NCBI GenBank assembly: GCA_021299075.1
Contig: JAJTFU010000077.1
Location: forward strand, 1-8,267
DNA length: 8,267 nucleotides
Source: Novosphingobium sp.
GTDB taxonomy: Bacteria; Pseudomonadota; Alphaproteobacteria; Sphingomonadales; Sphingomonadaceae
Reading direction: 5' to 3'
The position numbers and the translations under genes were made by a program. Below, piece after piece: positions 1 through 6,815 of this stretch (within the stretch, counting starts at the first letter, position 1; each line of letters starts with the position of its first letter). Below the pieces are notes generated by a model. That model had not been told where the DNA came from. It was given only the letters and a program-made list of their open reading frames with translations, and searched no databases.

Positions 1-492
1 GGCAAGACTGTCATCGCTGGCGATGGCCAGGTTTCGATGGGCAACACCGTGATGAAGCCCAACGCCCGCAAGGTGCGGCGGCTGGGCGATGGCTCGGTGA
101 TCGCCGGGTTCGCCGGGGCTACGGCCGATGCCTTCACACTGTTCGAGCGGCTGGAAAAGAAGCTGGAACAGCACCGCGGCCAGCTGATGCGCGCTGCAGT
201 GGAACTCGCCAAGGATTGGCGGACCGATAAGTACCTGCGCAACCTTGAAGCGCTGATGATCGTGGCCGACAAGGATGTGCTGCTGATCCTGACCGGTAAT
301 GGCGATGTGCTGGAACCCGAACACGGCATTGCGGCGATCGGCTCGGGCGGGAACTATGCCCTCTCGGCCGCTAAGGCGCTGGTCGATTACGAGCAGGATG
401 CCGAGAAGCTGGCCCGCCGCGCCATGGCGGTCGCCGCCGAAGTCTGCGTTTTCACCAATGACCGGGTGACCGTCGAAACCATCGACGCCTGA
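1..492 (+). CDS. hslV: ATP-dependent protease subunit HslV (3' part, start outside the window)
   Basis: HslV is the threonine-peptidase core of the two-part HslUV (ClpYQ) protease: two stacked hexameric rings that degrade unfolded or regulatory proteins fed in by HslU in the cytoplasm. Reading frame 1 is open from the first base, giving 163 residues up to the TGA at 490-492. The visible protein starts at about residue 10 of mature HslV, so the N-terminal catalytic threonine and any propeptide lie upstream. Family signatures are present: AGDGQ near the start (Asp17 equivalent), GNTVMKPNARKVRRL (Lys33 equivalent), AGFAGATADAFTLFE, VELAKDWRTDKYLR, TGNGDV and GSGGNYA (active-site serine region). 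Asp17 and Lys33 line up with Escherichia coli numbering at a constant offset of 9. The first ATG inside the window (37) lies within the conserved core and is not the start. hslU follows 17 bp downstream, so the two are almost certainly co-transcribed; any heat-shock promoter would lie outside the window. Confidence 0.97.
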   Translation, partial: GKTVIAGDGQVSMGNTVMKPNARKVRRLGDGSVIAGFAGATADAFTLFERLEKKLEQHRGQLMRAAVELAKDWRTDKYLRNLEALMIVADKDVLLILTGNGDVLEPEHGIAAIGSGGNYALSAAKALVDYEQDAEKLARRAMAVAAEVCVFTNDRVTVETIDA

Positions 493-498
493 CGCCCG

Positions 499-504
499 AA
501 GGAA
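499..504 (+). promoter_or_regulatory. Ribosome-binding site of hslU
   Basis: AAGGAA lies 5 nt before the ATG at 510, within the 17-bp hslV-hslU gap. It is a good Shine-Dalgarno match at a normal distance and supports the chosen hslU start. Confidence 0.75.
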
Positions 505-509
505 ATTCC

Positions 510-1811
510 ATGAACCAGAATCTGACCCCCAAGGCGATCGTCGCCGCGCTCGACGAGCACATCATCGGCCAAGCCGATGCCAAGAAGGCCGTGGCCGTCG
601 CGCTGCGAAATCGTTGGCGCCGCCAGCGCCTCTCGCCCGAGCTGCGCGACGAGGTGACGCCCAAGAATATCCTGATGATCGGGCCGACGGGTTGCGGCAA
701 GACCGAGATCAGCCGCCGCCTGGCGAAGCTGGCCGATGCGCCCTTCGTAAAGGTCGAAGCGACCAAGTTCACCGAGGTTGGCTATGTCGGCCGCGATGTC
801 GAGCAGATTGCCCGCGATCTGGTCGAGGAAGCGATCCGGCTGGAAAAGGACCGCCGCCGCGATGCCGTGCGCGATGCGGCCAGCAAGGCAGCGATGGATC
901 GGCTGCTGAAGGCCCTGGTGGGCGAGAATGCCAGCGAGGCAACCCGCGAGAGCTTCCGCCAGCGGATCGTCGAAAACGCGATGAACGATGTCGAGGTGGA
1001 GATCGAGGTCGAGGATACGCCCGGCGCACCGTTTGACCTGCCGGGGATGCCGGGCGGGGTCGGCATGATCAACCTTTCCGAAATGATGTCCAAGGCGATG
1101 GGCCGCCAAAACCTCAAGCGGCGCAAGCTCAAGGTCCCGCAGGCCTGGGACAAGCTGGTCGACGAGGAAGCCGAAAAGCGCATGGACCAGGACGATGTCG
1201 CCCGCGTCGCGCTGGCCAATGCCGAAGCCAACGGGATCGTCTTCATCGACGAGATCGACAAGATCGCCGTGTCCGACGTGCGCGGCGGATCGGTCAGCCG
1301 CGAAGGCGTTCAGCGCGATCTGCTGCCGCTGATCGAAGGCACGACGGTCGCCACCAAGTATGGCCCGATGAAAACCGACCACGTGCTGTTCATCGGCTCG
1401 GGCGCGTTCCACGTCGCCAAGCCCAGCGACATGCTGCCCGAACTGCAGGGCCGCCTGCCGATCCGGGTCGAGCTGAAGGCGCTGTCGGAGGAAGACTTCG
1501 TTCGCATCCTCGCCGAAACCCGTGCCAACCTGGTCGAGCAGTACAAGGCGCTGCTGGGGACCGAGAAGGTCACCGTGAACTTCACGCCCGAGGCCGTGCG
1601 CGCAGTCGCCCGGATCGCCGCGCAGGTGAATGAGGCGGTCGAAAATATTGGTGCCCGCCGGCTCCAGACCGTGATGGAAAAGTTGCTAGAGGACCTGAGC
1701 TTCGAAGCCGAGGACCGCGAAGGCGAGACGGTGACGATCGACGAGGATTACGTGACCTCGCGGCTAGCCGGCCTCGCGCGCGACACCGACCTCTCAAAGT
1801 ACATCCTCTAG
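510..1811 (+). CDS. hslU: ATP-dependent protease ATPase subunit HslU
   Basis: HslU is the hexameric AAA+ unfoldase of the HslUV protease. It binds substrate, unfolds it with ATP and threads it into HslV. The 433 residues match the family length. Visible elements in order: the N-terminal LTPKAIVAALDEHIIGQ segment; Walker A GPTGCGKT (58-65); the pore-loop motif GYVG (91-94); a charged helical insertion (I domain) at about 110-235; Walker B with IVFIDEID (243-250); the arginine-finger segment ELQGRLPIR (Arg315); sensor-2 GARRL (381-385); and the C-terminal tail DLSKYIL, which in the known complex docks into HslV and activates it. No key residue is missing. The start at 510 has a good ribosome-binding site and the N-terminus aligns with other HslU proteins. 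Its place directly after hslV is the usual operon order. Confidence 0.98.
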   Translation: MNQNLTPKAIVAALDEHIIGQADAKKAVAVALRNRWRRQRLSPELRDEVTPKNILMIGPTGCGKTEISRRLAKLADAPFVKVEATKFTEVGYVGRDVEQIARDLVEEAIRLEKDRRRDAVRDAASKAAMDRLLKALVGENASEATRESFRQRIVENAMNDVEVEIEVEDTPGAPFDLPGMPGGVGMINLSEMMSKAMGRQNLKRRKLKVPQAWDKLVDEEAEKRMDQDDVARVALANAEANGIVFIDEIDKIAVSDVRGGSVSREGVQRDLLPLIEGTTVATKYGPMKTDHVLFIGSGAFHVAKPSDMLPELQGRLPIRVELKALSEEDFVRILAETRANLVEQYKALLGTEKVTVNFTPEAVRAVARIAAQVNEAVENIGARRLQTVMEKLLEDLSFEAEDREGETVTIDEDYVTSRLAGLARDTDLSKYIL

Positions 1812-1826
1812 TCGCTCGTCGACGCC

Positions 1827-1852
1827 CCCCGGTATTTGGTCGAGTGCCGGGG
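1827..1852 (+). other. Hairpin in the hslU-M16 spacer, possible terminator or processing site
   Basis: CCCCGGTATT (1827-1836) can pair with AGTGCCGGGG (1843-1852) around a 6-nt loop, giving a 10-bp stem with two G-U pairs. It starts 15 bp after the hslU stop codon. There is no T-tract after it, so it does not meet the usual intrinsic terminator pattern. It could still slow polymerase, protect the 3' end of the hslVU message or act with Rho. The pairing is directly visible; the function is inferred. Confidence 0.4.
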
Positions 1853-1886
1853 CCGCACCATTGCACTGGCAAGCAGGCAGGCTAAA

Positions 1887-1905
1887 CCCCTTCGCAACAA
1901 AGGGG
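1887..1905 (+). promoter_or_regulatory. Hairpin covering the ribosome-binding site of the M16 peptidase gene
   Basis: CCCCTT (1887-1892) is an exact complement of AAGGGG (1900-1905), with the 7-nt loop CGCAACA. AAGGGG is the Shine-Dalgarno sequence for the ATG at 1914 (8-nt spacing), so the folded form would hide it. This could lower translation or make it respond to temperature or to a trans-acting factor. Six base pairs can arise by chance in GC-rich DNA, so only the pairing itself is firm. Confidence 0.45.
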
Positions 1906-1913
1906 ACCTTGCC

Positions 1914-4751
1914 ATGAAATCTCGCCTGCTTGCCGCTGCCGCGCTGCTGATCCTGCCGCTGGCTGCTCCGCTCCATGCCAAGGAGGCCGCGCCAGCAGCT
2001 GCGCCCGCGGTGAAGGCGCCGAAGATCGAATACACCCAGTGGCAGCTCAAGAACGGGCTGACCGTGATCGCCATTCCCGATCCAGCGACCGCCAACGTGC
2101 TGGTTTCGATGTGGTACGGCGTGGGCGGTAAGCACGATCCCGAGGGCCGATCGGGCTTTGCCCACCTGTTCGAACATATCCTCAGCCGCAAGACGGTGAA
2201 CATGCCTTACAACATGATCAACCGGCTGACCGAGGATGTCGGCGGGGTGCGCAATGCCTCGACCAGCGATGACCGGACCAATTACTATGAAACGGTCCCG
2301 GCGCAGTATCTCGAAACCCTGCTGTGGACCCATGCCGAGCGGATGGCCCGCCCGGTGGTCGACAGCGAGGTGTTCGAGCGTGAGCGCAGCATCGTTAAGG
2401 AAGAGCTGCGCCAGCGCGTGCTGGCTTCGCCCTATGGCCGCCTGTTCTTCTTTGCCCTGCCGGAAAACGCCTTTGACGTAATGCCGCAGCGCCGCTCGGT
2501 GATCGGCTCGATCGAGCAGCTCGATGCCGCCAAGCTCGACGATGCCCGCGCTTTCCACCAGGCCTATTATGGCCCCGATACGGCGACGCTGATCGTCTCG
2601 GGCAATTTCGAGACCAAGCAGCTGAAGGGCCTGGTCGATCGCTATTTCGGCGCGATCCCGAGGCGCGCCAAACCGGTCTCGCTGGCGATCACCGCCAAGG
2701 AGCCGGCCCGCACCGCTGCGCGCCGGGTCGATATCACCGCGCCCAACGTGCCGCTGCCGATGGTCGGGGCGACCTGGAAGCTGCCGGCCGCAACCTCGCC
2801 TGATGCCGCCGCGCTGGAAGTGATGGATGCCGTGCTCAGCCAGGGTGACAACAGCCGGCTGCATGCCGCGCTGGTCCGCACCGGCAAAAGCGCGCAGATC
2901 CTGCAATCGACCAGCTTCTCGCGCGAGATTGGCCGTTCGGCCGCACTGGCCGCGGTCAGTCCGGCCAGCAATGCGGACGATGTGCTCAAGACCCTCTATG
3001 CCGAGATCGAGCGCGTGCGGACCGAGCCGGTTACCGCCGCCGAACTGGCCGAAGCCAAGAATGAGTTGCTCGCGCAGTCGCTCAGCCGCCGTGAGACGGC
3101 ACAGGGCCGCGGGTTCGAACTGGGCGAGGCGCTGGTCATCACCGGCGATCCGGCAGCGGCCGACAAGCGCCTGGCCGCCATCGCCAAGGTGACCGCTGCC
3201 GATGTGCAGCGCGTTGCGGCCAAGTACTATGCACCCAATGCCCGGGTCGAACTGCGCTATACCCAGGGGCCGGAAAACCCCAAGGCCTGGGCCAATCCGG
3301 CACCGATGCCGATCTTTGCCAGCGTGGCGCCTGCCACCGGCGAACCGCTGAAGCTCAAGGACGAGAAGGATCGTCAGCCGCCGCCCGCACCCGGCGCCGC
3401 GCCGCCGCTGCGTCAGCCGGCAATGGCCGAGCGCAAGCTGGACAACGGCGTGACCGTGGTCACCGCCCAGACCGGCACCGTGCCGGTCGCCACGCTGACT
3501 GTGCTGCTTCCCGGCGGATCGATCAGCGATCCACGCGACAAGGCCGGGATCGCCCAATTTGCCGCCAACCTTGCCACCAAGGGCACGGCGACCCAGTCGG
3601 CCCAGCAGATCGCCGCCAAGATGGAGAGCCTTGGGGCCAATCTGGGCGCCACCGCCGGGCCGGAAGGCGGCCTGTTGACCGTAACCGCACCTACCGCCAA
3701 CCTGGCGGCGGCGGGCGAAGTGCTCGCCGATATCCTGCGCAATGCCAGCTTCCCCGAGGAGGAGTTCCAGCGCGAACGCAAGCGCGCGCTCGATGGGCTG
3801 AAGGTGGCACTGAAGGATCCGGGCTCGCTCGGCGGGCTGGCGCTGCAGCCGCTGGTCTATGGCGCAGCGCCTTATGGCACGCTGGCTGGCGGCACGCCCG
3901 ACAGCTTGGCGCGGCTGACCCGCGAGGATCTTGTCGCCCACCGTCAGACCTGGTGGCATCCGGCCGCGACCAAGGTGATCGTTTCGGGCGGGATCGATGC
4001 GGCCGCGGCCAATGCCCTGGCCGACAAACTGTTCGCTGACTGGCGCGTGGCGAGCCAGGCACCGACCGCCGTGACCGCTCGCTCCGGCCCGGCTGGCGCG
4101 GCGCGGACCATGGTGATCGATATGCCCGAAGCGGGCCAGGCTGCCGTCTTTGCCGCCGTGCGGGGGACCGGGCGGGGCCAGGCGGACTATGTCCCGCTGC
4201 TGCTGGCTAACGCCGTGCTCGGTGTCGGCTCCAACGGCCGGTTGTTCGAGGAAGTGCGGACCAAGCGCGGGCTGTCCTATGGCGCCTATTCCAGCCTCTC
4301 GACCCGCGCCGAAGCCGGCCTGCTGACCGCCAGCGCCCAGACCAAGAACGAGAGCGCGGCCGATGTCGCCAAGGTCTTCCTCGATGAATTCGCGCGCCTG
4401 GGCCGCGAACCGGTTGCGCCCGATGCGCTGGAAAAGCGCCGCCTGTTCCTGGGCGGGGCCACCCAGCGCGCGCTGGAAACCAGTAACGGTTTTGCCGGCA
4501 CCGTCGGTAACCTGCTGCAGCAGGGCCTGCCCCCCAGCGAGGCACTGCAGTTTGCTCAGCGGCTGAGCGCGGCCGATCCCGCGGCCGTCAACGCGGCGGC
4601 GACGCGCTATGTCACCCCAGAAAGCGCCACGCTGCTGATCGTCGGCAATGCCAGCCAGTTCCTCGACAAGCTCAAGGCACTGCGCGGTGAAGTGACCGTG
4701 ATCAAGGCCAGCGATCTGGACTTGTCGAGCCCGACATTGGGAGCGAAATAG
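1914..4751 (+). CDS. Exported M16 family zinc metallopeptidase, two-module (about 945 residues)
   Basis: Predicted periplasmic zinc peptidase of the M16 (pitrilysin/processing-peptidase) clan, which cuts peptides inside a closed chamber. The N-terminus MKSRLLAAAALLILPLAAPLHA resembles a Sec signal peptide, with likely cleavage after Ala22. The protein contains two M16 repeats, each with an N-terminal and a C-terminal subdomain: about 38-480 and 505-935. They are joined by a Pro/Ala-rich linker (about 482-503). Module 1 has the inverted zinc motif HLFEH (His84, Glu87, His88) with Glu164 as the expected third ligand 76 residues on and conserved Glu157 at +69. Module 2 has no HxxEH at the equivalent place (GIAQFAANLATKG) but has VRTKRGLSY with Arg782 and Tyr789, the R/Y substrate-binding pair of M16B enzymes. 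The start at 1914 was preferred over an in-frame TTG at 1836 because it has a Shine-Dalgarno sequence (AAGGGG) and begins with the signal peptide. It lies 102 bp after hslU. The natural substrate cannot be told from sequence. Confidence 0.93.
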   Translation: MKSRLLAAAALLILPLAAPLHAKEAAPAAAPAVKAPKIEYTQWQLKNGLTVIAIPDPATANVLVSMWYGVGGKHDPEGRSGFAHLFEHILSRKTVNMPYNMINRLTEDVGGVRNASTSDDRTNYYETVPAQYLETLLWTHAERMARPVVDSEVFERERSIVKEELRQRVLASPYGRLFFFALPENAFDVMPQRRSVIGSIEQLDAAKLDDARAFHQAYYGPDTATLIVSGNFETKQLKGLVDRYFGAIPRRAKPVSLAITAKEPARTAARRVDITAPNVPLPMVGATWKLPAATSPDAAALEVMDAVLSQGDNSRLHAALVRTGKSAQILQSTSFSREIGRSAALAAVSPASNADDVLKTLYAEIERVRTEPVTAAELAEAKNELLAQSLSRRETAQGRGFELGEALVITGDPAAADKRLAAIAKVTAADVQRVAAKYYAPNARVELRYTQGPENPKAWANPAPMPIFASVAPATGEPLKLKDEKDRQPPPAPGAAPPLRQPAMAERKLDNGVTVVTAQTGTVPVATLTVLLPGGSISDPRDKAGIAQFAANLATKGTATQSAQQIAAKMESLGANLGATAGPEGGLLTVTAPTANLAAAGEVLADILRNASFPEEEFQRERKRALDGLKVALKDPGSLGGLALQPLVYGAAPYGTLAGGTPDSLARLTREDLVAHRQTWWHPAATKVIVSGGIDAAAANALADKLFADWRVASQAPTAVTARSGPAGAARTMVIDMPEAGQAAVFAAVRGTGRGQADYVPLLLANAVLGVGSNGRLFEEVRTKRGLSYGAYSSLSTRAEAGLLTASAQTKNESAADVAKVFLDEFARLGREPVAPDALEKRRLFLGGATQRALETSNGFAGTVGNLLQQGLPPSEALQFAQRLSAADPAAVNAAATRYVTPESATLLIVGNASQFLDKLKALRGEVTVIKASDLDLSSPTLGAK

Positions 4752-4755
4752 GGGC

Positions 4756-4956
4756 ATGAGCACACCGCCCGACGACAAGCCCGTCTACCGCCTCCTCACC
4801 GGCCAGGACGACCGCGCCTTTTGCGAGCGGGTGTCCGAGGCCCTGGCTCAGGGCTGGCGGCTGTGCGGCTCGCCCAGCCTGGCCTGGGATCAGGAGGCGG
4901 GCTGCATGAAGGCGGCTCAGGCGGTGGTCTGGAAAGACGCGGACGTGGTGAAGTAG
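4756..4956 (+). CDS. Small DUF1737 family protein
   Basis: A 66-residue protein of the DUF1737 family, recognised by YRLLTGQDDRAF, the helix RVSEALAQGW and the following GSPSLAWD, then AAQAVVW near the end. The family is small, cytoplasmic in appearance (no signal peptide or membrane segment) and of unknown function. Cys23, Cys37 and Cys50 are present, but they do not form an obvious metal-binding pattern. The ATG is only 4 bp after the M16 stop codon. AGGGG (4750-4754) is too close to the ATG and GGGAG (4739-4743) rather far, so translation may depend on ribosomes finishing the M16 gene. The product may therefore be made together with the peptidase, but a functional link is not shown. The stop codon lies 6 bp from the end of the convergent exporter gene. 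Confidence 0.85.
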   Translation: MSTPPDDKPVYRLLTGQDDRAFCERVSEALAQGWRLCGSPSLAWDQEAGCMKAAQAVVWKDADVVK

Positions 4957-4962
4957 CGCCTG

Positions 4963-6780
4963 CTACTCCGCCGCTTCGCCCAGTTCTTCCATCGCTTCGG
5001 CCTGGCGCGCCCACATTTCGGCATAGAGCCCGCCTTGGCGCAGCAGGTCGGCATGGCTGCCCTGTTCGGCCAGTTGCCCGGCATTGAGCACCAGGATCGT
5101 ATCGGCATCGGCAATCGTCGACAGCCGGTGCGCAATCGACAGCGAGGTCCGGCCGGAACTGACGCGATGGAGCGTGGCCAGCACGTCCTGCTCGGTCCGC
5201 GTATCAAGCGCCGAGGTTGCTTCGTCGAGCAGCAGGATCGGCGGGTTCTTGACCAGGGTCCGGGCAATGGCGACGCGCTGCTTCTCTCCGCCCGACAGCT
5301 TGAGCCCGCGTTCGCCAACTTCGGTCTCGAAGCCGGCAGGCAGGCGGCCGATCAGGTCCATCAGCGCGGCATCGCGGGCGGCCTGCTCAACCTCGGCCGG
5401 GCCCGCGCCATCGCGGCCATAGGCAATGTTGTAGCCGATGGTGTCATTGAACAGCACCGAATCCTGCGGAACGATGCCGATATGCGCACGCAAACTCGCC
5501 TGGGTGACCTGGGCAATGTCCTGCCCGTCGATAAGGATTCGGCCCGACCACGGATCGTAGAACCGGAAGACCAGCCGGGCGATCGTGCTCTTGCCCGCGC
5601 CGGATGGCCCGACCACGGCGACCTGGCTACCGGCGGGCACTTCGAATGACAGGCCATTGAGGATCGTCCGGTCACGCTCATAGCCGAAGACGACATTGTC
5701 AAAGGTGAGGGTAGGGCGCTTCACAACCAGCGCCGGGGCGCCCGGCGCGTCGCGCACCTCGATATCGGTATCGATCAGCCGGAACATGTCGGCCATGTCA
5801 GTCAGGCCCTGGCGGATCGTGCGGTAGACCATGCCCAGCATGTCGAGCGGGCGGAACAGCTGGGCGAGATAGGTCTGCACGAAAACCAGCTGTCCAGCGC
5901 TGTATTCGCCGCGTGCCCAGCCATAGACCGTCAGCGCCATGGCTACGGCCATCAGCAGGTTGGTGATGACCGACTGGGCGATATTGAGCAGGCCCAGGCT
6001 GTTCTCGCTCTTTACCGCCGCCTTGGCATAGGCCTGGGTCGCCTGGGCATAGCGGGCTTCCTCGCGCGCCTCGGCGTTGAAGTACTTCACCGTCTCGTAG
6101 TTCAGCAGCGAATCGACCGCGCGTGACAGCGCCTGGCCATCCAGCCGGTTCATCTGTTCGCGCAGCGCGGTGCGCCATTCGGTGATCGCGCGGGTGACCC
6201 AGCTATAGGCCACCACGGCGACCGCCGTGGCAATCACCAGCGGCCAGCCGAAATTGAGGTAGAAGATCACCGCCACGCCGACGAGCAGGATGATCGTGGG
6301 CGCGATGTTGAACAGCATGAAATAAAGCATCGTGTCGATGCTCTTGGTCCCGCGCTCGATCACCTTGGTCACTTCGCCGGTGCGGCGGGCCAGGTGGAAG
6401 CGCAAGGACAGGCGATGCAGCCGGTTGAAGACGTTCTCGGCCAGTTGCGCCGTGGCCTGCTGGCCGACCCGTTCGAATACGATGTTGCGCAGGTTGTCGA
6501 ACACCACGCCGCCCAGCCGCGCCGCCGAATAGGCCAGCACGAACAACATCGCGAAAGTGATCACGCGGTTGCCGGTGACACTCATCGCGTCGATTGCCCA
6601 TTTCAGGAAATAGGGCAGGCTGAACTGGGTAGCGGTGGACAGCAGGATCAGCAGCAGCGCTCCGACGATCCGGGCGCGCAACTTCCAGTCATGCTCTGGC
6701 CACAGATAGGGCAGGAACCGCCGCAGCGTGCCCCAGCCATCGTGGCGGGCGTTCTTGTCGATCGGATTTTCGGGCGGCAT
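4963..6780 (-). CDS. atm1: Atm1-type ABC exporter (glutathione-conjugate / heavy-metal related), full half-transporter
   Basis: A 605-residue ABC half-transporter that should work as an inner-membrane homodimer. It belongs to the Atm1/HMT1 group, which exports glutathione derivatives such as oxidised or metal-bound glutathione. Six membrane segments lie at about 36-64, 73-94, 151-175, 180-196, 271-288 and 298-319. The nucleotide-binding domain follows: Walker A GPSGAGKST (391-399), Q-loop Gln439, signature LSGGE (495-499), Walker B ILLLDE with catalytic Glu520, D-loop SALD (523-526) and H-loop His551. Compared from memory with Novosphingobium aromaticivorans Atm1, the glutathione pocket is kept at an offset of 3: Tyr192, Arg203, Arg207, Asn266, Gln269, Met314, Met317 and Arg320. 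The ATG at 6780 is chosen over an adjacent GTG at 6783, because the related protein begins MPPE and AGGGG would otherwise touch the start codon. An in-frame TAG at 6790-6792 rules out a longer form. The upstream protease gene ends 35 bp before it on the same strand, suggesting one operon. Confidence 0.95.
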   Translation of the reverse strand: MPPENPIDKNARHDGWGTLRRFLPYLWPEHDWKLRARIVGALLLILLSTATQFSLPYFLKWAIDAMSVTGNRVITFAMLFVLAYSAARLGGVVFDNLRNIVFERVGQQATAQLAENVFNRLHRLSLRFHLARRTGEVTKVIERGTKSIDTMLYFMLFNIAPTIILLVGVAVIFYLNFGWPLVIATAVAVVAYSWVTRAITEWRTALREQMNRLDGQALSRAVDSLLNYETVKYFNAEAREEARYAQATQAYAKAAVKSENSLGLLNIAQSVITNLLMAVAMALTVYGWARGEYSAGQLVFVQTYLAQLFRPLDMLGMVYRTIRQGLTDMADMFRLIDTDIEVRDAPGAPALVVKRPTLTFDNVVFGYERDRTILNGLSFEVPAGSQVAVVGPSGAGKSTIARLVFRFYDPWSGRILIDGQDIAQVTQASLRAHIGIVPQDSVLFNDTIGYNIAYGRDGAGPAEVEQAARDAALMDLIGRLPAGFETEVGERGLKLSGGEKQRVAIARTLVKNPPILLLDEATSALDTRTEQDVLATLHRVSSGRTSLSIAHRLSTIADADTILVLNAGQLAEQGSHADLLRQGGLYAEMWARQAEAMEELGEAAE

Positions 6781-6815
6781 CACCCCTATCTAGGGAGCCG
6801 CAGCGAAAAGGCCAG

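Noticed and set aside
387..1412. A 341-codon minus-strand open frame opposite hslV/hslU
   Set aside because: It is antisense to highly conserved HslU sequence, with biased composition and no family resemblance.
1836..1913. An upstream TTG start extending the M16 peptidase by 26 residues
   Set aside because: The extension would put a charged stretch ahead of the signal peptide, has no good ribosome-binding site and begins inside the 1827-1852 hairpin.
3520..3600. Loss of the HxxEH motif in the second M16 module as a sign of gene decay
   Set aside because: The frame is intact and the module keeps the R/Y pair. An inactive second module is normal in this family.
1794..4778. A 994-codon open frame on the minus strand covering the whole M16 gene
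   Set aside because: It lies opposite a well-supported gene, has no recognisable domain, and is rich in Gly, Arg, Gln and His as expected from reading GC-rich codons backwards. It is a shadow frame.
5035..5649. A 204-codon plus-strand open frame inside the exporter gene
   Set aside because: It is antisense to the conserved ATPase domain of the exporter and shows no motif of its own.
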